A DNA stretch of 17,172 nt from Flavobacteriales bacterium (GCA_026993705.1 JALWSJ010000262.1:1-17172); one strand, 5' to 3'. Numbered from the stretch's first letter, positions 8,023 to 15,951 are shown. Made by a program: numbers and translations. The notes: generated by a model from the sequence alone, not told the origin.

Positions 8023-8961
8023 ATGAATAACATAAAAATAAAAGGTTTTCAAGCAACGGAAGATATTAATATTAAAATAAAGGATATTAGACCAAGTTCA
8101 CATCCTGAGTATCAAAAACGTGAAGACTTACAAAAACATATTGACAGTGCATTTTCAGAAAACGGATTAAGATATTACGGACGAACTATATTTGATGAAA
8201 TCATAAATAAAAAACTTCCTATCACTCCTATTAGTTTTATCAATCATCTATACCATTTAATAGGAGGAGTAAAAGGAATTATAAAATACAGACTAAAACA
8301 TTCTACCTCTAGTTTATCGAGATATAAAAAATTTCAATATGAAACTATAGCTCTGCTAAGAAGTAATATTCTGGCAAAATACAATAACAAGATTTATTCA
8401 GCTCCTAACGGATATACGAGATTGGATGTAGTTCATAGTGTAAATCAAATGTGTAAAGGTATCCCTTCTCCAAAAGTACTTGAAGCAGGGTGTGGTTCAG
8501 GAATAAATATGTATTTGGTACATAACTATAATCCGGACATTAATCTATATGGATTTGAGTACACAAATTCACGCATAGCTTCTGCAATAAATAATCTATC
8601 CTATACACCTATGATTAATAATCTTTTTTTGGCTGATATTTGTGATTTGAAACTTGAAGACAACTCTTTCGATATAATATACACAAACCATGTACTTGAA
8701 CAACTAGGACAAGTTAGAGCTGAAAAAGCCTTGTCAGAGATGTGGAGAATATGCAAAGTTGGAATAGTTTTGAGTGAACCATCTATTCAAAATGCTAATT
8801 TTTATGAGAGGGGGCGAATGAGAACTCTTGGCTATTGTAAGGATTTATATAGTTTTGCTAAAACACTTCCAAATGCCGAAATAACAGAATATAAAGAAGA
8901 TACATATAGAGGTTATCCAAATACAAGTTATCATATAGTCATAAAAAAAATCAAGCATTAA
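8023..8961 (+). CDS. Class I SAM-dependent methyltransferase, substrate unknown
   Basis: A 312-aa soluble protein. The SAM-binding half is clear: motif I VLEAGCGSG (152-160), an acidic residue after strand 2 (GFEYTNSRIASA, Glu179), Asp204 in LADICDL, and a post-motif SFDIIYTNHVLEQL (215-228) of the Methyltransf_11 type. Residues 1-145 form an extra N-terminal region not typical of the minimal fold, which may recognise the substrate. Base composition looks more A/T-rich than its neighbours, hinting at a different history, though this was not measured. It follows the UspA-like gene by 18 bp. Its last 11 bp overlap the 3' end of the convergent aminotransferase gene. Given nearby sugar genes, a small-molecule or glycan substrate is possible, but this is inference. 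Confidence 0.85.
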   Translation: MNNIKIKGFQATEDINIKIKDIRPSSHPEYQKREDLQKHIDSAFSENGLRYYGRTIFDEIINKKLPITPISFINHLYHLIGGVKGIIKYRLKHSTSSLSRYKKFQYETIALLRSNILAKYNNKIYSAPNGYTRLDVVHSVNQMCKGIPSPKVLEAGCGSGINMYLVHNYNPDINLYGFEYTNSRIASAINNLSYTPMINNLFLADICDLKLEDNSFDIIYTNHVLEQLGQVRAEKALSEMWRICKVGIVLSEPSIQNANFYERGRMRTLGYCKDLYSFAKTLPNAEITEYKEDTYRGYPNTSYHIVIKKIKH

Positions 8962-10174
8962 AATTCCCCAAGACATTCTCAACGGATTCAATTACTGTAT
9001 CGGCTACTGTTTTCATTTGTTTTTTAGACAGGTTGTACCAAACGGGTAGTGATATTTCGGATTTGTAGTTCTCAAAAGCCACAGGATAATTTTTTATATC
9101 GTATCCTAAATTTGTATAATAGCTCAACATGGGAAGTGGTAGATAATGTACATTAACCGCCACTTCTTTTTTGCTAATTTCTTCTATGATTTTATTTCGT
9201 TGCTCTTCGGTACAATTATTTATCCTTAATAAATACAAATGGTAAGAGCTTGTCTTATCGGCGGTTTCGTAAATGGGCGTATTTGCCCAACCATACGACT
9301 TTAATCTTTCAGTATAATAATCAAAGATTTCTTTTCTTTTTCTTAAGGTATCTTCATAGCGGTCTATTTCTACTAATCCGATTGCTGCTTGCAGGTCTGT
9401 CATGTTGCATTTGAATCCGGCTTCAACGACATCGTAACGCCATGCTCCTACTTGCATCTTACTAAAAGCATCTTTGGTTTGTCCGTGTAACGAACTTGTT
9501 TTAAATTGTTTTTGTAACTCTTTATGATCAAATTTATCAGCAACGTTAAAAACGACAGCTCCTCCTTCAGCAGTTGTTAAGTTTTTTACCGCATGAAATG
9601 AAAACGAAGATATATCGGCTAACATTCCGGCTTTTTTACCTTTATATATAGCACCGATAGAATGTGCAGAATCAGAAACAATAGTAATTCGCCCCATTTG
9701 ACGTTGTACTTCGGTAGATGGGGAAAATTTAGCCAATACTTCTAATGAATTTACCAATTGAAAAAGCTCGTCATAATCGACTGGTAAACCGCCTATATCA
9801 ACAGGAATGATAGCCTTTGTTTTGGTTGTGATTGCTTTTTTAATCGCTTCTATATTTATATTAAAATCGTTTGAATTAACATCTACCATTACCGGTGTTG
9901 CTCCTGTGTGCTTGACTACATTTGCCGTTGCACAATAGGTGTAAGCCGGGACAATGACTTCATCGCCTTCTTTTATTCCCAACCAATGTAATATTAATTG
10001 TAATCCTGCGGTTGCAGAACTTAAGGCTACGACCGCATCTCCCACAACATAGTCGGCTATTTTTTCTTCAAATAACTTCGTTTTGGGACCGGTTGTAATC
10101 CATCCGCTCTGCAAGGCATCTACTACGCTTTCTATTGTTTTCTCATCGATTCTGGGTGGTGAAAAAGGTATCAT
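8951..10174 (-). CDS. DegT/DnrJ/EryC1/StrS family PLP-dependent sugar aminotransferase
   Basis: A 407-aa aminotransferase of the group that converts nucleotide-linked keto-sugars to amino-sugars for surface glycans. Hallmarks are GWITTGPKTKLFEE (24-37), LSSATAGLQL (51-60), VPAYTYCATANVV (75-87), the PLP-contacting Asp168 in SDSAH, the Schiff-base lysine Lys197 in SFHAVKNLTTAEGG, and GFKCNMTDLQAAIGL (253-267). An extra stretch of about 20 residues (140-160) lies before the Asp168 strand. The frame extends to a TTG at 10216, but that TTG is part of a TACCTTTG promoter box. ATG at 10174, giving MIPFSPPRID, is the family-typical start and is used here. The gene is convergent with the methyltransferase and divergent from the fibre gene. 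The exact sugar cannot be told. Confidence 0.93.
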   Translation of the reverse strand: MIPFSPPRIDEKTIESVVDALQSGWITTGPKTKLFEEKIADYVVGDAVVALSSATAGLQLILHWLGIKEGDEVIVPAYTYCATANVVKHTGATPVMVDVNSNDFNINIEAIKKAITTKTKAIIPVDIGGLPVDYDELFQLVNSLEVLAKFSPSTEVQRQMGRITIVSDSAHSIGAIYKGKKAGMLADISSFSFHAVKNLTTAEGGAVVFNVADKFDHKELQKQFKTSSLHGQTKDAFSKMQVGAWRYDVVEAGFKCNMTDLQAAIGLVEIDRYEDTLRKRKEIFDYYTERLKSYGWANTPIYETADKTSSYHLYLLRINNCTEEQRNKIIEEISKKEVAVNVHYLPLPMLSYYTNLGYDIKNYPVAFENYKSEISLPVWYNLSKKQMKTVADTVIESVENVLGNFNA

Positions 10175-10213
10175 TGTGTTGACTTTTACTTGAACTGCTT
10201 TTAAAATTTTTCT

Positions 10214-10221
10214 CAAAGGTA
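10214..10221 (-). promoter_or_regulatory. -7 promoter box for the sugar aminotransferase gene
   Basis: On the minus strand this reads TACCTTTG, an exact match to TAnnTTTG. A start about 7 nt downstream leaves a leader of roughly 33 nt before ATG at 10174. It argues against the in-frame TTG at 10216, which lies inside the box. No convincing -33 TTG is seen. Confidence 0.5.
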
Positions 10222-10439
10222 AAATTATCTATTTAATTAAATGGTTATATACAGGGTTTTGTGATGTATGACTTTGAAGGTTCTATATATTACTTTTTCT
10301 TTTTTCCAATTTACAGGAGGATTGTTATTTCTAACACGTAATTAAAAAATATAACTCATTTATTTAATTCCTAGATTCAATTGCTCTAAATATATTTTTT
10401 TGTATTTTTAGAGTTACATAATCATAATATCTAATAAAT

Positions 10440-12617
10440 ATGAAAAATACAGCTCTTTTCTTTTTGCTTCTTGTTAGTGGTATTACACTTGCTCAAAATG
10501 TAGGAATCAATCAAGTATATCCCACTAATTCACTACATATCTCTCCTGTAAATATCGGTGATAACCCTCTGAGAATTGATGGTGTGCAAAGCTATTCTAT
10601 TGGTGACACCTCTTTATTGATGATTAACACTACCACGGGAATTGTTAAATACATAAATCCTTCCGACTTGGTTAACCTAATTAGCAATGGTGTGGGATTA
10701 GGGACTGACAACCAGAACCTAGACAGTTTGACCCTAAGCGGCTTTAGTCTTACTTCTTTTATCGAGAATGGAAATTCTGCTTCGGTTGATTTATCTCCGT
10801 TGAAAGACAGTATTTTAAATGATTCTGCTTTGACTAATACGATATTAACCCAATTGTTTAATAACGCCGATACTCTTTTATACAACTCTACTTTTATTAA
10901 TGATTTAAGAGATTCTATAGATACAAATGTTGATAGTGTTATACTTACCGGAACGACTTTAACCATTTATGAAAACGGAAACGGCGTTTTTGTTGATTTG
11001 AGTTCGCTGAGTGATGCTGATGCTGACCCTACGAATGAATTACAAGATTTGTCTTTGTCAGGGAATACTGTATCTTTATCGGGAAGTTCTGCCACGATAG
11101 ATTTATCTGCTTATTTGGATAATACGGATAATCAAAACATAAGTGGTTCGGGCTTATCGGGTACTACGCTAACCATAGGCATACAAAACGGTTTGAACCA
11201 AACTGTTGATTTATCTTCTCTTACAGACCATGATTGGTATAAAGTGGGGACAACTTCTCCCCCAACCTCTATTAACGACAATATTTTCACACAAGGAATG
11301 GTAGGAATTGGAACAACCACACCTTCCGAGAAATTAGAATTAAATAACGGTGGTATTCAAATCAATCAAAGTTTTGGTATAGGATTTAATGGAGCTATTC
11401 CTACCGGAGGAAGCGTTACCAGTGATAGAGCAAAGTTTTATTATGATAATAATTTATTTGGAACCAATCAAGACGGACTTGTTTTTGAAAAAACAGATGG
11501 AAATGCCAACGACCCTGATGGAGGTTTTTTGTTTACAATGAAAGGACAAGATAATATTAGAGAAGGGGTTATGAGTATAAGAGGTAACGGAAACGTAGGA
11601 TTGGGAATACTTGCTCCTACTCAAAAACTTCACATATATAATGGAAGTGTTTTCGCAGAAAACTCTAACACTTTTAAAAGTGCTACTCTTAGCGATGATG
11701 GAGGATTAGAACTTTACCGTAGTAACGCTGCTTCAACTCCTAATGTGAGCGGATTTATTGATTTTAAAGACGTTTCTACTGATGATTCCGATTTTAGAAT
11801 TTTTTATAATAACAGCATTGGTACAAACGGAGCGTTACAATTTTCGGGAAGTACAACCGGACTACCTGGTACTTCTCCTGATTTAATTATTCGTAATAGT
11901 GATGGATTTATTGGAATGGGGTTGGCTAATCCTACTGAAAAATTACAAGTTGCCGGAGACATAAGAGCAGGTAAGGTTAACCCGAGTAATACCGGAACTT
12001 TTCCAAATTATGGGAATATTATATATTTTTCCGGAGGTCCAGCCCCTGCTTCTTACGACTCTGATAACTCAGACCCGCTTTTTATGGGGCGATACAATAA
12101 AGCTTCTGATCAAAGTGATTTAAGAATTAATATCACAGACAATATTCAATATGAAGATGCATTAAGTATAGGATACTCTAGCGGAGGTTGGCATGAACGT
12201 TTTCGCTTGGCCATGAATGGACAAGCTTACAAAGCTGGCGGAGGTACATGGGCTACGTTGTCTGATAGAAGAACAAAAAAAGAAATTTCTCCTTTTTCAG
12301 AAGGTTTAGACGTATTGCTTAAAATTAATCCTGTCACCTATCAATACAATGGACTGTATGGAACAGCTGATGATGGGAATAGATATGTTGGAATTATAGC
12401 TCAAGAAGTTAAAGATGTTGCCCCTTATATGGTTGATTCTCTTAAAGCTAAAAAGGATGAAACTTCACTTGAGGAAGACATCTATAATTACGATGGAGGA
12501 ACTTATATGCTTTATATTTTAGTTAACTCTGTTAAAGAACAACAAAAACAAATTGAACTTCTTCAAGAGCAAAACAAAAAATTAGAGGAAATGATTCGTT
12601 TGATTGAAGAAAAATAA
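10440..12617 (+). CDS. Exported fibre-like surface protein with C-terminal S74 intramolecular chaperone domain
   Basis: A 725-aa exported protein. Residues 1-19 are a signal peptide (hydrophobic core, then TLAQ). The body is repetitive. Four GIGT-type repeats of the form (V/I)GxGxxxPxxxL occur near 20-34, 287-301, 386-400 and 491-505. Four NG-x(4-6)-(V/I)DLSxL repeats end near 121, 190, 225 and 261. Both kinds are common in trimeric beta-rich fibres. The C-terminus is an S74 (endosialidase-type chaperone) domain: LSDRRTKKEI (607-616), INPVTYQY, GIIAQEVKDVAP, then a coiled coil at about 696-725. In phage homologues the Ser and Lys of this motif (here Ser608 and Lys613 or Lys614) drive self-cleavage after the fibre trimerises. 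No phage genes flank it. A cell-surface adhesin or structural fibre is likely; its ligand is unknown. Confidence 0.88.
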   Translation: MKNTALFFLLLVSGITLAQNVGINQVYPTNSLHISPVNIGDNPLRIDGVQSYSIGDTSLLMINTTTGIVKYINPSDLVNLISNGVGLGTDNQNLDSLTLSGFSLTSFIENGNSASVDLSPLKDSILNDSALTNTILTQLFNNADTLLYNSTFINDLRDSIDTNVDSVILTGTTLTIYENGNGVFVDLSSLSDADADPTNELQDLSLSGNTVSLSGSSATIDLSAYLDNTDNQNISGSGLSGTTLTIGIQNGLNQTVDLSSLTDHDWYKVGTTSPPTSINDNIFTQGMVGIGTTTPSEKLELNNGGIQINQSFGIGFNGAIPTGGSVTSDRAKFYYDNNLFGTNQDGLVFEKTDGNANDPDGGFLFTMKGQDNIREGVMSIRGNGNVGLGILAPTQKLHIYNGSVFAENSNTFKSATLSDDGGLELYRSNAASTPNVSGFIDFKDVSTDDSDFRIFYNNSIGTNGALQFSGSTTGLPGTSPDLIIRNSDGFIGMGLANPTEKLQVAGDIRAGKVNPSNTGTFPNYGNIIYFSGGPAPASYDSDNSDPLFMGRYNKASDQSDLRINITDNIQYEDALSIGYSSGGWHERFRLAMNGQAYKAGGGTWATLSDRRTKKEISPFSEGLDVLLKINPVTYQYNGLYGTADDGNRYVGIIAQEVKDVAPYMVDSLKAKKDETSLEEDIYNYDGGTYMLYILVNSVKEQQKQIELLQEQNKKLEEMIRLIEEK

Positions 12618-12679
12618 GAATACAAAATAAACACAATAACATTTTCCTACACATTTCCATTTTAATACTAAATATAGTG

Positions 12680-12687
12680 TATTTTTG
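12680..12687 (+). promoter_or_regulatory. -7 promoter box for the phosphosugar transferase gene
   Basis: TATTTTTG is an exact match to TAnnTTTG. Only eight bases separate it from the ATG at 12696, so transcription would begin within about 0-4 nt of the start codon. That implies a leaderless or nearly leaderless mRNA. No -33 TTG is visible at the expected distance. Confidence 0.45.
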
Positions 12688-12695
12688 CACCCTAA

Positions 12696-13766
12696 ATGAT
12701 AGGAGAACACATATATTGGTTGGGTTTTTTAACCTCTTTTTTTGTTGTATTAATGGCTACACCTTCACTAATCAAAGTAGCTAAATTAAAACACTTAGTT
12801 GACGAACCCGGTGATGAAAGAAAATTACATACGAGAAGCATACCCACGATTGGAGGTATAGCTATTTTTGGGAGTCTCCTTTTTGCTTATTCTCTTTGGT
12901 TTCCCGATGAGTTTAGCTATATAGCAAAATCTATTGATAATTTTAAGGTGGTTATCTCTTCACTTATCCTGCTCTTTTTCGTTGGTATAAAAGACGATAT
13001 TATAGGTACAGCCCCCATGAAAAAACTGGGAGCTCATTTTGTAGTTGGGTTTATTATTGTTATTATCTACGACATTAGAATAACCGGTATGCACGGAATT
13101 TTTGGCGTGGGCGAATTAGATTTATGGCAAAGTTACCTTATCTCTATTTTCACCTATATCGTTGTTGTTAATGCCTTTAATCTTATTGACGGAATTGATG
13201 GTTTAGCTTCCGGTATCGGACTGATTTCTTCTCTTGCTTTTGGTTTTTTATTTGGTTATATAGGAAATGTTCCTTTAGCTTTATTGGCTTTTATTTTGGC
13301 AGGTTCGTTATCCGGTTTTTTAATTTTTAACTTTTCTCCTGCCCGTATATTTATGGGTGATTCGGGTTCGCTTATTATTGGTGCTGTTATTAGTATTTTA
13401 ACGCTTAACGCCGTTGACCTTCCTTCTTCTTTACTTCCTGAACATTTACAGAACATACACATATCAATTCTAATTATTGCCTTTTTAGTTTACCCGTTAA
13501 CGGATACAATAAGGGCTTTTACATTAAGAGCAATAAACGGTAAATCCCCCTTTACAGCAGACAAAGGACACATCCATCACTTATTTATTAAAGCAGGGTT
13601 TAACCATAGAAAAACGGTATTAATTTTATATTTGTACAATATCCTTGTTATCTTGTTTGTTGTCTTTATTCCTTTTCAAAACATAACACTTAATCTACTG
13701 ATTTTAGTAGCACTAGCTTTGAGTATCACATTCATTCCCAAAGCCTTTTTACACGCAAAAAAATGA
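12696..13766 (+). CDS. Polyprenyl-phosphate sugar-1-phosphate transferase (WecA/TagO/MraY family)
   Basis: A 356-aa polytopic inner-membrane enzyme, with about ten to eleven hydrophobic segments, that transfers a sugar-1-phosphate from a UDP-sugar to undecaprenyl phosphate. This is the first membrane step in making many surface glycans. Family signatures are all present: the catalytic Asp pair Asp100-Asp101 in GIKDDIIGT, NAFNLIDGIDGLASG (159-173), FMGDSGSL (219-226), and the cytoplasmic histidine motif HIHH (292-295) preceded by TADKG. The HIHH motif and length favour WecA/TagO rather than the cell-wall enzyme MraY, and GlcNAc-1-P is the usual donor in that group. It has its own promoter box close to the ATG. 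Its stop overlaps the start of the Wzi-like gene in an ATGA, so the two are translationally coupled. Confidence 0.92.
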   Translation: MIGEHIYWLGFLTSFFVVLMATPSLIKVAKLKHLVDEPGDERKLHTRSIPTIGGIAIFGSLLFAYSLWFPDEFSYIAKSIDNFKVVISSLILLFFVGIKDDIIGTAPMKKLGAHFVVGFIIVIIYDIRITGMHGIFGVGELDLWQSYLISIFTYIVVVNAFNLIDGIDGLASGIGLISSLAFGFLFGYIGNVPLALLAFILAGSLSGFLIFNFSPARIFMGDSGSLIIGAVISILTLNAVDLPSSLLPEHLQNIHISILIIAFLVYPLTDTIRAFTLRAINGKSPFTADKGHIHHLFIKAGFNHRKTVLILYLYNILVILFVVFIPFQNITLNLLILVALALSITFIPKAFLHAKK

Positions 13767-15301
13767 GAGGGATCCTTATTCTTTTTATATTGATAACTCA
13801 CAATGGATTAGCTCAACAAGAACTTTTCCCCATTTTAAATCAACCGGTAAATAAGGTTAGCCAAGCTCTGTACCAATCCGACAATTTAAAGGTACACACA
13901 TCTATTCAACCCTACAATTATAATTCTATCAAGGAATATGTCAGCACAAACGACTCTACCTCCCAAAATCGTTTTGACAAGCAAAAAACACAATTTAGAA
14001 AAGGAGTAAAAAACATCTTTATTGCTCCTGTGGCAGATGCTTACGGAGGTATCAACACAACCAACGGAAATCAAAACTATTTTACCGGCTTGGGAATAAT
14101 CTCCCAATATAATTTTTCATCAAAATTAGGAATCGGTTTCACGTACAGGTATATCAATGCACAGCTAAAAAAATACGTTGACACTTCTCTCTACACCAAA
14201 AATGTAATACCTTCTACAGGAGTAAGAACCTCAATACTCAATCATAACAACAATGAAACACAAGATTTTAGAGGATACATTTCCTACACTCCTAATTCTA
14301 TTTTCTCTTTTCTACTTGGTAGAGGACAACACTTTTGGGGAGACGGCTATCGCTCTCTCTATCTTTCTGACAATGCTTCACCCTACCCTTATTTTAGAAT
14401 CGAAAGTACATTTTGGAAAGTAAAATACACCAACTTGTATGCTTGGCATCAAGATATAAGCACCGGCAAAACCAAAAATAAATTCTCTGCTTCTCATCAT
14501 TTGAGTTGGAACATTATTCCCGAATTTAATTTGGGTATTTTTGAGACCGTAGTGTGGGCGGGAAATGACACCTTGGTCAATCGAGGATTTGATGTCAATT
14601 ACTTGAATCCTGTTGTTTTTTACCGCCCCGTCGAATACGCACAAGGTTCAACGGACAATTCTATTATCGGATTTAATTTCAAAGCAAAACTCAAAAAAGA
14701 ACACATCTTATACGGACAATTAGTTTTAGATGAATTTTTACTGGCAGAAATCAAAAGCGGAAGAAATTGGTGGGGCAACAAATATGCGATTCAAATCGGA
14801 TACAAAAACTATAACTTCCTTAATATCAAAAACCTGACTTTCTTAATCGAACGAAATATTGTGCGACCTTACACCTATTCACACATTTCAAGTGCCATCA
14901 ATTACGGACACCTCAACCAATCCTTAGCCCATCCGCTCGGAGCAAACTTCAAAGAGACCGTTATTTTAAGCAGTTATCGCTATAAAAAATTGAACTTTAC
15001 ATTTCAAACCAATTTCACTACCTTGGGAGCAGATACTTCTTCCGTAAGCATGGGCAACGACATTTTCAAAAGTTACGCCAACCGTAATCAAGACTATGGT
15101 ATTAAATTTTTTCAAGGCGAAAAACACCATATTATATACAACAAAATAAAAGTCAGCTATCCGCTCATCAAAAGCATACAAATGCAAGCCTTTACCTCAC
15201 TTACCGTACGAAACGAATTAACGCCCAACCACTCGCAAACCGACGTTTTTATTCAAGCAGGCATCACGACCCGTTTATGGAATAGATATACCGATTATTA
15301 G
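13763..15301 (+). CDS. Wzi-like capsule assembly outer-membrane beta-barrel protein
   Basis: A 512-aa exported protein. A short signal peptide (residues 1-17, ILILFILITHNGLA) is followed by a soluble linker and then, from about residue 80, alternating amphipathic strands rich in Tyr, Trp and Phe, typical of a beta-barrel. The segment GRGQHFWGDGYRSLYLSDNA (186-205) is the recognisable core of Bacteroidota Caps_assemb_Wzi proteins. Wzi in enterobacteria binds capsule polysaccharide at the outer surface. The flavobacterial relatives are less studied and may help organise other surface glycans. The start ATG at 13763 overlaps the upstream stop by 4 bp. Coupling to the sugar-1-phosphate transferase supports a role in displaying the polymer begun by that enzyme, by inference. 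The gene is followed within 8 nt by repeat copy 3. Confidence 0.82.
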   Translation: MRGILILFILITHNGLAQQELFPILNQPVNKVSQALYQSDNLKVHTSIQPYNYNSIKEYVSTNDSTSQNRFDKQKTQFRKGVKNIFIAPVADAYGGINTTNGNQNYFTGLGIISQYNFSSKLGIGFTYRYINAQLKKYVDTSLYTKNVIPSTGVRTSILNHNNNETQDFRGYISYTPNSIFSFLLGRGQHFWGDGYRSLYLSDNASPYPYFRIESTFWKVKYTNLYAWHQDISTGKTKNKFSASHHLSWNIIPEFNLGIFETVVWAGNDTLVNRGFDVNYLNPVVFYRPVEYAQGSTDNSIIGFNFKAKLKKEHILYGQLVLDEFLLAEIKSGRNWWGNKYAIQIGYKNYNFLNIKNLTFLIERNIVRPYTYSHISSAINYGHLNQSLAHPLGANFKETVILSSYRYKKLNFTFQTNFTTLGADTSSVSMGNDIFKSYANRNQDYGIKFFQGEKHHIIYNKIKVSYPLIKSIQMQAFTSLTVRNELTPNHSQTDVFIQAGITTRLWNRYTDY

Positions 15302-15309
15302 GATGTTAT

Positions 15310-15499
15310 GGGCGTTCCCCTCATTTACAAAAACAACATATCGCTACCGCGAAACATTGTTTTTGTAAATGAGGGTCGGGCTATCCGCTATATCTTTTGG
15401 TTTGCATAAAGCAAACAAACCAAAAGGATGCCGCTCCTATCCCTAACGCGGATAAATTTGGGAGTAAGAAAATGAGTTTTAGTTACTTTAGACGATGAA
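15310..15499 (+). repeat. Structured intergenic repeat, copy 3 (complete, best preserved)
   Basis: GGGCGTTCCC starts at 15310, eight bases after the Wzi-like gene's stop. Stem 1 follows (15318-15375), then GGGTCGGGCTATCC (15373-15386). Stem 2 is a perfect 11-bp pairing, CTTTTGGTTTG (15394-15404) with CAAACCAAAAG (15416-15426). Next come CTATCCCTAACGCG (15437-15450) and the tail (15469-15499) containing AAAATGAGTTTTAGTT. The subtype is the same as copy 2. It fills most of the 302-bp gap between the Wzi-like gene and the next plus-strand gene. The remainder of that gap holds only the promoter at 15577. Confidence 0.85.
15318..15375 (+). terminator. 19-bp hairpin after the Wzi-like gene (stem 1 of repeat copy 3)
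   Basis: Arms 15318-15336 and 15357-15375 pair perfectly, beginning CCCTCATTTACAAAAACA. The loop holds a small inner stem, TCGC (15341-15344) with GCGA (15349-15352). No U-run follows. A 3'-end function for the upstream transcript is inferred from position. Confidence 0.45.
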
Positions 15500-15576
15500 A
15501 AAATCAAACATCGTATCTGACTGGCAAAAAGAAAAAAATTCACAAACATAATCACCCAATCAAAAAGTATTATCAA

Positions 15577-15584
15577 TAACTTTG
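15577..15584 (+). promoter_or_regulatory. -7 promoter box for the small protein-fmt pair
   Basis: TAACTTTG is an exact match to TAnnTTTG. It lies 19 bp upstream of ATG at 15604, giving a predicted leader of about 12-14 nt. It sits just beyond the tail of repeat copy 3. A -33 TTG is not obvious. Confidence 0.45.
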
Positions 15585-15603
15585 AAACTTCAAATGCTAT
15601 AAA

Positions 15604-15951
15604 ATGGAAACAAGAAAAATTAGATCAGAAGAACAAGCACTCATCACCTACTTATTACAAAAAGCAAATGTAAATCCTTCCGACTATCCGATAAGTGAAA
15701 CCGTACACGAATACGAAGGCGGAAAAATGGGAAGCATCCACCTTGTTAATGAAAACACAGGAGAATACAATGGAGATATTATCCAAGCTCAATACATTGA
15801 TGAAGATGATGTTATTGTAATGATTACACTAACCAAAGACACCAACGGCAATCTATTGGATTTAGATTTTTGGAAAGTCAATTTTGAAAAACTTATCCGT
15901 TATCCTAAACCCGAAGATTTAATTTTTGAAGATTTTAAACCGATTAAATAA
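15604..15951 (+). CDS. Small protein of unknown function, possibly DUF6984-like
   Basis: A 115-aa acidic, soluble protein with no signal peptide or membrane segment. The N-terminus RKIRSEEQALITYLLQKA is a predicted amphipathic helix. The middle has strand-like stretches (KMGSIHLVN and DVIVMITLTKD) joined by glycine turns, and the C-terminus is acidic and proline-containing. The opening RKxRxEE followed by a helix with LL resembles, from memory, the DUF6984 family, but this was not tested. Coding status is well supported: it has its own promoter box, an ATG start, and fmt begins 10 bp after its stop, so they form an operon. Nothing in the sequence shows a biochemical role. A link to translation would be guilt by association only. 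Confidence 0.75.
   Translation: METRKIRSEEQALITYLLQKANVNPSDYPISETVHEYEGGKMGSIHLVNENTGEYNGDIIQAQYIDEDDVIVMITLTKDTNGNLLDLDFWKVNFEKLIRYPKPEDLIFEDFKPIK

Noticed and set aside
10384..10413. Inverted pair CTCTAAA/TTTAGAG before the fibre gene as a regulator site or terminator.
   Set aside because: It is only 7 bp with a T-rich loop and no second instance, and could equally be part of an unrecognised promoter.
10440..12617. Prophage remnant, suggested by the tail-fibre-like S74 protein.
   Set aside because: It has a signal peptide and no neighbouring phage genes. Exported S74 proteins occur in Bacteroidota chromosomes.
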